From: Bacteroidales bacterium
GTDB taxonomy: Bacteria; Bacteroidota; Bacteroidia; Bacteroidales; P3
Direction of reading: 5' to 3'
Length of the DNA: 64,000 bases
NCBI GenBank assembly: GCA_016281475.1
Contig: JAEEIS010000060.1
Location: forward strand, 7,645-71,644
Below the pieces are notes generated by a model. It had not been told where the DNA came from. It ran no database searches and was given only the letters and a program-made list of their open reading frames with translations. Position numbers and translations under genes: made by a program. This document shows positions 17,383 through 26,275 of the stretch, one piece after another. The number at the start of each line of letters is the position of its first letter. Position 1 is the first letter of the stretch.

Positions 17383-20300
17383 TTAGAAGGAGTAGACCAG
17401 ACTGAGTCTGAACGTGCGCGGGGAGCTATATCTCCAATAGCCGTTGACTAGAGAGATGGCATAAAGGTCGCGGTAGGATTGGGGGTCAAGATAACTGTTG
17501 ATGACGTTCTGGGTCTCAGGATCGGTGAGGTAGCCATCGTCCTCGGTGTTACCCGTGATGGGGAAGACACTCGTGGTGTTGCGGATGTTGAAGAGGTTGT
17601 TGATGGTCAGAGCCAGAGTCAAGTTGGACTGACGCTTGCCAACCTTCACGGGGAAGGACTTGTCGATAATCACGTCGAAATAGAAGCCCCAAGGCAGACG
17701 AGCGCCATAGTAGCTACCGACGATGGTAGGCTGCGTGTGGCTGAAGGCCTTAGTGTAGGGACGGCCCGACTGGGCAACGGCAACGAAGTTGACACCGAAG
17801 TTCTCGAGAAGCTTGATGGACTCGCTACGCTCTTCGCCAGTCTCCTTGTCCTTCACAACACGGTCGATGGTGGGTCCGTTGTACTTGGTGCCGCCAAGGA
17901 GACGGTAGTCGAAGTTCAACTTGAACTCGTGACGACGGTCGTCGTTGATAGGATTGAGCATCTTAAGAGTGGTGTAGCCTTCCTTGATAAGCTCCTGCAT
18001 GGTGGTACTCGACAGACCAGTACCCTCGGCATACTGCAGGGTGTAGTTGGCGGAGATACGGATATTCTTCGACTGGCGCAGGTCGTAACCCACGGTGAGA
18101 CCCTTGATGGTCTTGAAGTCGAGGTTGTCGTAGGAGTAGTAGTTCTGGTTGGGGTCGGCACCGGCATACTGGACCAGCTGGATCAGGTCGCGCGTCTCCT
18201 TGTAGTAGGCACTGATGCTGATAGCGGAGTTCTTATTAAGTGCCTGCTGGAAGCCGAGCTCGTAGTTGGTAACTCTTTCGGGCTTCAGGTTGGGGTTGTT
18301 GAAATAGTTCTTCTGAGACATGTAGAGGTAGCTCAGATAATCGGCACGCCAGCTGCTAGACGGGCGGCGGGCAATAATGTCGTAGTTGGCCTTGAACTGC
18401 GAATTTTCACCGACGGGGAAGGAGAATGCGATACGAGGCATCACCACAATCTGGGTCTTATAATCCTCGAAGGCCTCCTCGCCGACAGAGTTGTCGGCCA
18501 GAGCCTTCTGACCCTTTACAGTGCGGTAGGGAGTGGGTTTGCCCGACTTACCAGCCAATGAGCTTGGAGAGCTGAGCTCGACACCATTAGCATCGTACCA
18601 GACAGAACCATTACGGTAACCATAGATGGTGGGCTCGTCGGCATCGGCAGCATCAACATAGACCACCCAGTCGTCGCCAGCACCCGCATAGATGTCGCCC
18701 TGATAAGGAGCGGAACCGTCTCTCAGGTCGCGCACAGTATGGGACTCATACAGCAGATAGGGGTCTTTGAGCACATACTGGTTGCCATCGAAGAAGTCGA
18801 CACGCACACCCACGTTGAAGATAAGGTCTTGGAAGTAGAACTGATCCTGGAGGTAACCAGCGTAGTAGGTAGGAGTGTAAGAAGGAATATAGCGGTACTT
18901 GGGATTCGAGGGATGATAGAAATCGCTCAAACTCCAGTTGCTGCTGTTGTACTTGTGACCGGCATGGTCATAGCCATAGTAGCTGACCAGCTGCGAACCA
19001 TTGTTGAAAAGTTCGTCGGACGAGAACATGTCCAAACCACCAGCCTGAACATAGAGTTCGGGGTTGTATCTGTCGACATCAATCCACGACTGGGCATTGA
19101 CATTGGGGTAGCCGTTGCCAATGAGGTAGTCGCGCAGAGCTCTGTCGAAATAGGTCTGACCAGCGGTATTCACCAATCTGTCGTAGTCGACATAGAGGGT
19201 GGTACCTTCCCAGCGGTAGTGCGGGTTGCTCAGATCCATCTGGCTGATATGGGCGTTGGCGTTCTGGCGCATGATGGTCCACAGACCAGTGGCATCGACA
19301 CCATAGGAAGACTGGTCGACACGGTCATACTGGAAACCAATTTCAATTTCGTGACCCTTGATTTCAGCCTTGGCCTTAGCAGCAAGATAGATGTAGTCGC
19401 TCTGGGAGGAACTGAACGAACCGTCCTGATAGCCGACATTGTTCAATAGGCCGTAAACATTGCCAGGGGTGTCGCCATTGGCGAGACCTTTGAAGAAACG
19501 GAGATTGTCGATATTGGTCAGCAGCGGAGCCACATCTGGAAGGCTGAGGAGCTGCAAGTTGTAGTTGGCATAAATCTGATTGCCGGCAAAAGGCTGATAG
19601 GTACTCCAGTCAATCACATCACGCCAGCTGTTCTGCACCATAGCGGTGCGCGAAATACCATTGTAGTTGAACGAAGGAACAAGCTCGTAGGAACGCTCCT
19701 GATTGGTCTCGACAGAACCATTGAAACCATACTTGAAGACATCGTTGAGCGATCCGCCGAACACCTCGTTATAGGTGTGAGAGCGGGCGCGGTTGAACAT
19801 GGCGGTGATATTGTACATCACATTCTTCACTGCCTTGCCCTCTTTGCTGGTACCATCGGTGTTGTCGGCCGAAGGAGCGTCATTGTCGGGGAAACGCTGG
19901 GTGAAGTCAACCGTGACGTCCCAGTTGATATACTTATAAATGCTGTTGGCACTACGGCTCATGTTGAGAGGCATCAGGGCGACCTGAGGCGCATACTGAT
20001 AGTCGAAATCACCAGTGACGGTCAACGTGGCAAAGTCGGTGAAACGCACGTCGAAAGCCAACTGAGAGTTGAAGGTATAGGTACGCATGTTAGGCACACG
20101 GCTGGCATCGCCACCGAAGTCATTCTTCGTCAAGTTCTTGATTTCGACGAAAGCATCTCTATACAGACCTCTCTCAGCAGAGTAGTTGACAGAACCCGTG
20201 ACAGGGTCGTAGCTGATGGGTGCCTGCTCATACTGACGCACCAAGGCATCGTTCACCACGCGGTAGCGATAGCCCTTGGGGCGGTAGAGCGAATTGTTCC

Positions 20301-21150
20301 GATAGCTTCCTTGCAAAGTCAAACGGAATCCAACCAAGGTCTGGTCACCAGTCTTCTCACCGTTCTCGTCCAAGATATCTTTCTTCACGGCAGGACCGGT
20401 CAGATAAATCTGCAGCTGGTTATACATGCGGTAGTCCAGCAGAGCGTCGTAACGGATAGAACCATGGAACTGGCTCGTTGGCGGTTTCAGTGTGATAATC
20501 TGGGTGCCGCCAATAGCCTCACCGATGCTGGCGGGCGTACCACCAAGGATAACCTGGATTTCGGCGATAGCCTCCTTAGGCACATTGACACCCGTACGCT
20601 TACGAACACCACCCGTCATCGTCACCATGCCTTCCTCACCACGGGCAGTACTGGTACCACCATCGTTATAACCGACACCACCCACAGCGGCGACGATGCT
20701 CTCGACCGAGGTACCTGGCATGTGGGCAATATCGTCAGCCGACATACGCTGGCCAGTCTCAGCAGAACCGATATCAATAATCGGGTTCTTGGACTCCTTA
20801 ATCTCGACCACCTCCAGTGTCGTCGACGACGTGGTGAGCTCGATGTTACAGGGCGAGATACCGGAGGCTTTCACGTTAAAGCCTTCACGCGTATAGGTGT
20901 TGTAACCCACGCATGATGCCTGGATGTCATACTGACCCACAGGCAGCGGCTTAATCGTAAACCTACCCTCCATGTCTGTTTGCGTACCCTTGATTTGTTT
21001 TCCGTCTTGCTTGGCAACGACGTTGGCAAAAGGCACAGGCTCTTTTGTCTTCGGATCGGTAATGGTACCTACAATAGCACCCTGCGCCAGGACGACATTC
21101 GCCATCAGCAGCAGACCGATTGTCAGTAGTACTTTTCTAAACATACTCAT
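17383..21150 (-). CDS. TonB-dependent receptor with N-terminal carboxypeptidase-regulatory-like domain
   Basis: A 1255-residue outer-membrane protein. Signal peptide residues 1-23 (ends VVLAQ). Residues 24-105 form a CarboxypepD_reg-like beta-sandwich (GTITDPKTKEPVPFANVV, GRFTIKPLPVGQYDI). A plug domain follows at about 115-235 (GGVRKRTGVNVPKEAIAEIQVILGG in segments), then a long beta-barrel ending in aromatic Phe (LSLVYSF). Barrel motifs include NLKPERVTNYELGFQQAL and RRHEFKLNFDYRL. It resembles Oar-like receptors more than SusC (no SusD partner follows). The downstream pair of giant secreted protein and PorV-like barrel suggests a dedicated three-part surface complex. No separate promoter box was seen in the 27-bp gap upstream. 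Confidence 0.93.
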   Translation of the reverse strand: MSMFRKVLLTIGLLLMANVVLAQGAIVGTITDPKTKEPVPFANVVAKQDGKQIKGTQTDMEGRFTIKPLPVGQYDIQASCVGYNTYTREGFNVKASGISPCNIELTTSSTTLEVVEIKESKNPIIDIGSAETGQRMSADDIAHMPGTSVESIVAAVGGVGYNDGGTSTARGEEGMVTMTGGVRKRTGVNVPKEAIAEIQVILGGTPASIGEAIGGTQIITLKPPTSQFHGSIRYDALLDYRMYNQLQIYLTGPAVKKDILDENGEKTGDQTLVGFRLTLQGSYRNNSLYRPKGYRYRVVNDALVRQYEQAPISYDPVTGSVNYSAERGLYRDAFVEIKNLTKNDFGGDASRVPNMRTYTFNSQLAFDVRFTDFATLTVTGDFDYQYAPQVALMPLNMSRSANSIYKYINWDVTVDFTQRFPDNDAPSADNTDGTSKEGKAVKNVMYNITAMFNRARSHTYNEVFGGSLNDVFKYGFNGSVETNQERSYELVPSFNYNGISRTAMVQNSWRDVIDWSTYQPFAGNQIYANYNLQLLSLPDVAPLLTNIDNLRFFKGLANGDTPGNVYGLLNNVGYQDGSFSSSQSDYIYLAAKAKAEIKGHEIEIGFQYDRVDQSSYGVDATGLWTIMRQNANAHISQMDLSNPHYRWEGTTLYVDYDRLVNTAGQTYFDRALRDYLIGNGYPNVNAQSWIDVDRYNPELYVQAGGLDMFSSDELFNNGSQLVSYYGYDHAGHKYNSSNWSLSDFYHPSNPKYRYIPSYTPTYYAGYLQDQFYFQDLIFNVGVRVDFFDGNQYVLKDPYLLYESHTVRDLRDGSAPYQGDIYAGAGDDWVVYVDAADADEPTIYGYRNGSVWYDANGVELSSPSSLAGKSGKPTPYRTVKGQKALADNSVGEEAFEDYKTQIVVMPRIAFSFPVGENSQFKANYDIIARRPSSSWRADYLSYLYMSQKNYFNNPNLKPERVTNYELGFQQALNKNSAISISAYYKETRDLIQLVQYAGADPNQNYYSYDNLDFKTIKGLTVGYDLRQSKNIRISANYTLQYAEGTGLSSTTMQELIKEGYTTLKMLNPINDDRRHEFKLNFDYRLLGGTKYNGPTIDRVVKDKETGEERSESIKLLENFGVNFVAVAQSGRPYTKAFSHTQPTIVGSYYGARLPWGFYFDVIIDKSFPVKVGKRQSNLTLALTINNLFNIRNTTSVFPITGNTEDDGYLTDPETQNVINSYLDPQSYRDLYAISLVNGYWRYSSPRTFRLSLVYSF

Positions 21151-21177
21151 TTAGGTATTATTACTATGATGAATTAA

Positions 21178-21591
21178 TTAATTATCGTATGATTCCGTAT
21201 TGGAAATATATTTGTTTGTAAGAATAGTCTGATAGATAATGGCCTGACGCAGGTCGAACCCCGTTGCGTCAGCCTCCACGTTCCGCTCGGCGACTGGCAT
21301 TGCCACCCGCGCATGCGGCGTCGCGTTGGCAGCCGCACGGCTCTTTGCATTGCTGGCCGTGCTCTCGTAGCTATAATAGCCAGCCGAAGCCGCCTCGTTG
21401 GCAAACGAAGACGAGCGACCCGTTTCCTCCACCTTCGTCGCCTCGTCGAAAAGCGACTCGAAGGCATTCTTCACAGTGCCTGCCGTGGAAGCGGTTTCGC
21501 TCTCTAGTTCGGACACCTGTTTGCGATACGCCTTGCGTACCGACAGCCCGAACCAGAGAGCCACTGCCAAAAATATGACGAAACCGTTCAT
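21178..21591 (-). CDS. Small membrane-anchored hypothetical protein downstream of secDF
   Basis: A 137-residue protein with one N-terminal hydrophobic segment (MNGFVIFLAVALWFGLSV), then a basic and Ala/Ser/Glu-rich low-complexity middle. It ends in a distinct block, FDLRQAIIYQTILTNKY. My recollection is that short Bacteroidota proteins commonly end with FDLRxAxIYxxIL-type blocks, which would make the tail the functional part. The gene lies 40 bp after secDF and 27 bp before the TonB receptor. Role unknown; it could be an export-linked anchor or regulator. Confidence 0.7.
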   Translation of the reverse strand: MNGFVIFLAVALWFGLSVRKAYRKQVSELESETASTAGTVKNAFESLFDEATKVEETGRSSSFANEAASAGYYSYESTASNAKSRAAANATPHARVAMPVAERNVEADATGFDLRQAIIYQTILTNKYISNTESYDN

Positions 21592-21631
21592 TATATATCT
21601 TTCTTACCTTTCAAAATACATGTTATGCGCG

Positions 21632-24600
21632 TCAGGCTTTCAGCGCCTTCTGCTCTTTGCGGGAGATGTCGTACACCACAGAGCAGGCAATGCAAATCGA
21701 CGAGAACACACCGCAGACGATACCGATTAAGATGGCGAACACGAAACCACGAATCACCTCACCGCCGAAGATGAACATCATCAATAGCGTGAAGAAGGTC
21801 GTGCCGCTGGTATTGATAGTACGGGCCAACGTCGAATTGATTGCATCGTTCATGTGTGTCTTGATGTCGCGCTTCGGGTAGAGCTTGCGGTACTCACGCA
21901 CACGGTCGAAGATAACCACCGTGGCATTGATGGAGTAACCGATGACCGTCAGCACGGCAGCAATAAACGACTGGTCGACATCCAGGTTGAACGGCAGCAG
22001 ACCGTGCAACAAGGCAAACACACCGATAACCAGAATCGTATCGTGGGTCAGAGCAGTAACACTACCCACACCGAAACGCCAGCTGCGGAAACGGAGACCG
22101 ATGTACACAAACATCACAATCAGACCGCCGATAACAGCCAAGAAGGCGTTGCGGACCAAGTCGTTTGCAATAGTTGCACCCACCTGCTCCGACTGGATAA
22201 TACCCAGCGGGTTGGTCTCGGTGCTGCGGAACTCGTCTTCCGTAATTTCGTTAGCGAAGAAACCCTTTGTACCATTGTAGAGCATCTGGGCAATCTCGTT
22301 GTTCACAGACTCACCGTCCTCGTTCACCTTAAACTTGGTGGTAATCTTCAACTGCGAGCTGGGACCGTAGGTCTTCACCTCGGGCGACTCACCAAACTGC
22401 TCGTCTAAAGCAGAACGCACATCCACAGCATTCACAGGCTGGTCGAAACGAACCACATAGGTACGTCCACCCGTGAAGTCGATACCGCGGCTCAACCCGC
22501 GACCGATAATACCGATAAGGCAGATAGCGATGGCGCAGCAGGCGATAATGTAGAACATCTTACGCTTGCCGATGAAATCGACATGGGCATTACGCATAAA
22601 GTTCTCCGAGAAGGGGAACGAGAAGTTCATAGCCTTCTTATGGTTCAACATCCAGTCAATACAGAGACGGGTGATGAAGATAGATGTGAACAGTGAAGTG
22701 GCAATACCAATGCAGAGGGTGACTGCGAAGCCCTGGACGGGACCCGAGCCAAACATAATCAGCACCAGACCCAACAGGAAGGTGGTCACCTGACCGTCGA
22801 TAATGGCGGAATAGGCATTCTTAAAACCTTCGTCGACCGAATTGACAAGACTCTTACCCGCACGCAATTCTTCTTTGATACGTTCATATATAATAACGTT
22901 ACCGTCAACAGCCATTGCCAATGTCAGCACGATACCTGCGATACCCGGCATCGTCAACACCGAGCCAATCGAAGCAAGCACGCCCATTAGCAAGAAGATA
23001 TTGGTGATAAGGGCAACAACCGACACCCAGCCGCCACGGTTGTAGAACACAACCATATAGACCAGCACAATGATAAAGGCAAGGATGAAGGAGATAAGAC
23101 CCTTGTGGATAGACTCTTGACCTAGCGAAGGACCAACAACAGCCTCCTGCACGATAATGGCGGGAGCAGGCAGCTTACCCGACTTCAGAATGTTTGCCAA
23201 GTCCTTGGCCTCCTCCAACGTGAAGCTACCCGTGATAGACGAACGTCCACCAGCAATCTCGCCGTTGACCACAGGAGCGGAATAAACCAAGTCGTCAAGC
23301 ACTATGGCGATGCACTTGCCGACATTCTCGCCAGTGATACGCTTCCACTCACGCGCGCCTTCATTATTCATTGTCATCGAAATCTCGTTGCCGCCGGCAT
23401 TGCTGAAGTCCTGACGGGCATCGGTAATGACGCTACCATCCAGAAGAGCCGAACCGTCGCGAGTGTTGATACGGATAGCAAACAGTTGATAGATGTCCGA
23501 GCCGTCCTGCACAGGCTTGGCACTCCAAAGGAACTTCACCGTGCGGCTGTCGAGCACCTTCTTTTCGAAAGCCATATTGATCATGCGGCTGATAGCATCG
23601 CGGCTCTTGGCGCGGGCATATCCGACCACGGGACCCTGAAGCAGGCCGCCCTTCTCGTTAATGTTCGGCATCAACATATTCTCATTAAAGAGCGGGTGGT
23701 CCTTGGCAATCTCGCTCATGGCCGACTCCACATCGTCCTTCTCGCCCGCATTCAAGGCGTTGAGCAGAGAGTCTCCCTCGGTAGCAGCCTGAGCCTCGGC
23801 ATCAGCAGCCTCGGCCACCTCCTCGGTAGCGGGAGTCTCTTCCGTCTGACCGTCGATACCGCCAACACCGGCAATATACTTGTCGGCTTTCTCTAGCATC
23901 TGGTAGGCCTCGGCGTTATCATAGGTCAGCCAGAACTCCAACTGGGCAGTACCCTGAAGGAGCTTGCGGACACGCTGTGGGTCCTTCACACCAGGCAGTT
24001 CAACCAAAATGCGCTCGGAAGCGCGGAGCTGCTGGATAGTGGGCTGGGCGACACCAAACTTGTCAATACGCTGGCGGAGGATCTCGTAAGTGCGGTCGTA
24101 GGCACCGGCAGCCTCCTCCTTTACCACTCGGATGACTGTCTCATTGTCATCGTTCAACTTGATACGATCGCGCAACTGGGTGTTGAAATACGAAGCCAGC
24201 TGCACGTCGGGATTCACCTGACGAATCGCATCGTAGAACAGCGACACAAAGTCGCGGTTAGTGGTCTTCTTCTGTGCGTCCACAGCCATGTCGATAGCGC
24301 GGTTGAACACAGAATCCTGCGTGTGTCCAGCCAATGCCCGCACCACGTCGACCGTGGAAACCTCAAGCATCACATTCATACCGCCCTTAAGGTCAAGGCC
24401 GAGGTTAATCTCGCGAGACTGGCACTGACGGTAGGTGAAGCCCAGATACACCTTCTCACTGGCCATGGAATCAAGATATTGAGCTTCGCGGTCAACCAAG
24501 AGGGAGTCCTTCAAGGTCTGGGCATACAACGCATCCCCCTTGGCCTTGGCGTTAATTAAATTTTGTGCTGTTTTACTCTCAACATAGGCATTTGCCGCCG

Positions 24601-24709
24601 CCGAAGCGTTCTTCTCTACCCTGCTCGTAACAAATGTAAACGACAATTGATACAAACATACCAACACAAACGACCATGTTAGAAATTTGATAAGTCCTTT
24701 ATTCTGCAT
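21632..24709 (-). CDS. secDF: Fused protein translocase subunit SecDF
   Basis: A 1025-residue single-chain SecD-SecF that uses the proton-motive force to help Sec export. The SecD half has GLDLKGGMNVMLEV near residue 97, a large periplasmic P1 domain with an acidic insertion (about 270-320), and TM motifs (GIAGIVLTLAMAVDGNVIIYERIKEEL). The SecF half starts near residue 710 with GIDFTGGRTYVVRF and has ATVVIFDRVRE. The fused form is standard in Bacteroidota. It is the first gene of a closely spaced minus-strand run leading to the receptor, giant protein and barrel, and it has a -7 box 48 bp upstream. Confidence 0.97.
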   Translation of the reverse strand: MQNKGLIKFLTWSFVLVCLYQLSFTFVTSRVEKNASAAANAYVESKTAQNLINAKAKGDALYAQTLKDSLLVDREAQYLDSMASEKVYLGFTYRQCQSREINLGLDLKGGMNVMLEVSTVDVVRALAGHTQDSVFNRAIDMAVDAQKKTTNRDFVSLFYDAIRQVNPDVQLASYFNTQLRDRIKLNDDNETVIRVVKEEAAGAYDRTYEILRQRIDKFGVAQPTIQQLRASERILVELPGVKDPQRVRKLLQGTAQLEFWLTYDNAEAYQMLEKADKYIAGVGGIDGQTEETPATEEVAEAADAEAQAATEGDSLLNALNAGEKDDVESAMSEIAKDHPLFNENMLMPNINEKGGLLQGPVVGYARAKSRDAISRMINMAFEKKVLDSRTVKFLWSAKPVQDGSDIYQLFAIRINTRDGSALLDGSVITDARQDFSNAGGNEISMTMNNEGAREWKRITGENVGKCIAIVLDDLVYSAPVVNGEIAGGRSSITGSFTLEEAKDLANILKSGKLPAPAIIVQEAVVGPSLGQESIHKGLISFILAFIIVLVYMVVFYNRGGWVSVVALITNIFLLMGVLASIGSVLTMPGIAGIVLTLAMAVDGNVIIYERIKEELRAGKSLVNSVDEGFKNAYSAIIDGQVTTFLLGLVLIMFGSGPVQGFAVTLCIGIATSLFTSIFITRLCIDWMLNHKKAMNFSFPFSENFMRNAHVDFIGKRKMFYIIACCAIAICLIGIIGRGLSRGIDFTGGRTYVVRFDQPVNAVDVRSALDEQFGESPEVKTYGPSSQLKITTKFKVNEDGESVNNEIAQMLYNGTKGFFANEITEDEFRSTETNPLGIIQSEQVGATIANDLVRNAFLAVIGGLIVMFVYIGLRFRSWRFGVGSVTALTHDTILVIGVFALLHGLLPFNLDVDQSFIAAVLTVIGYSINATVVIFDRVREYRKLYPKRDIKTHMNDAINSTLARTINTSGTTFFTLLMMFIFGGEVIRGFVFAILIGIVCGVFSSICIACSVVYDISRKEQKALKA

Positions 24710-24756
24710 GTTTTACGTGTTAAAGTTATATTTAGTTATTACTCTATTTGAACATG

Positions 24757-24764
24757 CAAAGATA
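24757..24764 (-). promoter_or_regulatory. -7 box (TATCTTTG) for secDF
   Basis: The complement of CAAAGATA matches TAnnTTTG. The predicted start near 24750 leaves a leader of about 40 nt before the secDF ATG. No further box was found in the gaps of the downstream run, so this may drive all five genes. Confidence 0.6.
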
Positions 24765-25122
24765 AGAAAAAATATCGACACAGCAAGGTTTTTCCAAAAA
24801 AAATATTTTTCTATATAAATGCAGCCACCCAAATGAAACAAGTTGTGGCAGTCCCAAACACACCCACAAACAGACACTTTTCATCACATTTGTAACACCT
24901 TCTACCACCTCGAAGGCCAGAGTCCGATTCTGACGCCAAAAAGAATCAAACGAAGACAAAATGACAACAAGAAAATAGATATTACAAACCCGAAAAAGAC
25001 AACACGGTCTATTGTCCAAACAATGCACGCAATCATCTCATAGTATGATATCTATATGCAAATCCAAAACATTTTGACCCATATTTCTATCTTACTAAAC
25101 AGTCCAAGCAATTTTTTTTGCG
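24765..25122. other. AT-rich divergent spacer between secDF and radC
   Basis: Apart from the two outward-facing -7 boxes at its edges, no gene, RNA structure or repeat was recognised here. A 94-residue minus-strand frame has no family features and cysteine-rich random composition, and was not called. Confidence 0.5.
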
Positions 25123-25130
25123 TACCTTTG
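25123..25130 (+). promoter_or_regulatory. -7 box (TACCTTTG) for radC
   Basis: TACCTTTG matches TAnnTTTG and predicts a start near 25137, about 11 nt before the radC ATG. No exact TTTG was found at the expected -33 position. Confidence 0.55.
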
Positions 25131-25147
25131 CAAAAAAATAGCACTCC

Positions 25148-25882
25148 ATGGACAGCGAAAACGACAGTCTCGGCCCCAAGACACTCCCCATCACCCAATG
25201 GGAGGAAGCAGACCGGCCAAGAGAAAAAATGCTTGCCCAAGGCAAGAAAAGCCTGACCGATAGCGAACTGATCGCCATTCTTTTACGCACTGGAATAAAG
25301 GGAACCACCGCCATAGACCTCGCCAAGGCGATACTGCAGCAGGCCGGTGGGAGCCTAACAGAATTAGCCCGCCTCGAAGTCAACGACCTGCAGGGAAACA
25401 ACAAAGGATTGGGTATGGCAAAGGCCGTCACCGTGCTGGCGGCATTGGAGCTTGGAAACCGGATGCTGAAGGAGAATAACGAACGTAAGGAAGACATCGT
25501 GAATGACAGCGACGACCTATTCCGCCTCGTCGCCCCAAGCATCATCGACCTGCCTCACGAGGAGTTTTGGGCAATATACCTCACTCAGCGCAACAAAATA
25601 TCATGGAAACAGCGTATTGGGTCGGGTGGGCTGACACAGACAACCGTCGATTTACGCATCATCTACCGTGCTGCGCTTGAGCACAACGCTGTGGCGATAG
25701 CCGTGATGCACAACCACCCTTCGGGCCGCCTGCAACCGAGCCAACCCGATAAGGAACTGACCCGACGCATAGCCGAAGCCGGACAACTGTTGCACATCAA
25801 GTTGCTCGACCACCTCATTGTGGGCATCCTGCCCAGCGGCAAACGCGACTATTTCAGCTTTGCCGACAACGGTCTTTTGTAA
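25148..25882 (+). CDS. radC: RadC/JAB-domain protein
   Basis: A 244-residue protein with an N-terminal helix-hairpin-helix-like region (residues 35-105) and a C-terminal JAB/MPN (JAMM) metalloprotease-like domain. The zinc motif HNHPSG is at 188-193, followed by the Asp of PSQPDKELT near 201. The family is named for a DNA-repair phenotype later attributed to another gene; the true role is unsettled. The last 29 bp overlap convergently with folB. Confidence 0.93.
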   Translation: MDSENDSLGPKTLPITQWEEADRPREKMLAQGKKSLTDSELIAILLRTGIKGTTAIDLAKAILQQAGGSLTELARLEVNDLQGNNKGLGMAKAVTVLAALELGNRMLKENNERKEDIVNDSDDLFRLVAPSIIDLPHEEFWAIYLTQRNKISWKQRIGSGGLTQTTVDLRIIYRAALEHNAVAIAVMHNHPSGRLQPSQPDKELTRRIAEAGQLLHIKLLDHLIVGILPSGKRDYFSFADNGLL

Positions 25883-26222
25883 TCTCAACAGACACGGCAT
25901 CAAGCTGGCCTCCCAACGGAGGTGCCAGCTTCGAAACTCTCACCCTAACACTTTCAATGGCAGGGTATTCCTTCAGCAATGCCTCTCCGATGCGGTCACC
26001 CACATGCTCCAAAAGATGCGACGGTTGCTGCATTTCCCTTTTCACGGTCTGATAGACATTCAGATAGCTCACCGTGTCGGCTATATTGTCCGACTGCTGT
26101 GCACGCAAAGTATCGGTCTCATACGTCACGTCAAGCCGGAACCTCGTGCCTATCGTCCGCTCCTCGGAAAAGCAACCGTGGTGGGCATAGAAATACATAT
26201 TCTCAAGCGTGATAGCACTCAT
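25854..26222 (-). CDS. folB: Dihydroneopterin aldolase
   Basis: A 122-residue enzyme of folate synthesis that converts 7,8-dihydroneopterin to 6-hydroxymethyl-dihydropterin and glycolaldehyde. The family opening is ITLENMYFYAHHGCFSEER, with the catalytic/structural block VSYLNVYQTV and LLEHVGDRIGEALL. The length is normal. The 3' end overlaps radC by 29 bp on the opposite strand. It lies downstream of pheS on the same strand with a terminator between. Confidence 0.93.
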   Translation of the reverse strand: MSAITLENMYFYAHHGCFSEERTIGTRFRLDVTYETDTLRAQQSDNIADTVSYLNVYQTVKREMQQPSHLLEHVGDRIGEALLKEYPAIESVRVRVSKLAPPLGGQLDAVSVEITKDRCRQS

Positions 26223-26244
26223 GGAATCAACACATTGTTACAAT

Positions 26245-26271
26245 AAAGCCTGCGGCACGCCGCAGGCTTAT
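26245..26271 (-). terminator. Terminator of the PPIase-pheS operon
   Basis: AAGCCTGCGGC and GCCGCAGGCTT form a near-perfect palindrome immediately downstream of the pheS stop. On the minus strand it is followed by TATTG, a weak U-tract. Confidence 0.7.
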
Positions 26272-26275
26272 CCCT

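Noticed and set aside
17383..21150. SusC/SusD polysaccharide utilisation locus
   Set aside because: No SusD lipoprotein or glycoside hydrolase is adjacent; the next genes are a giant secreted protein and a PorV-like barrel.
24744..25028. 94-residue minus-strand ORF upstream of secDF
   Set aside because: It overlaps the predicted secDF promoter and has no recognisable features.
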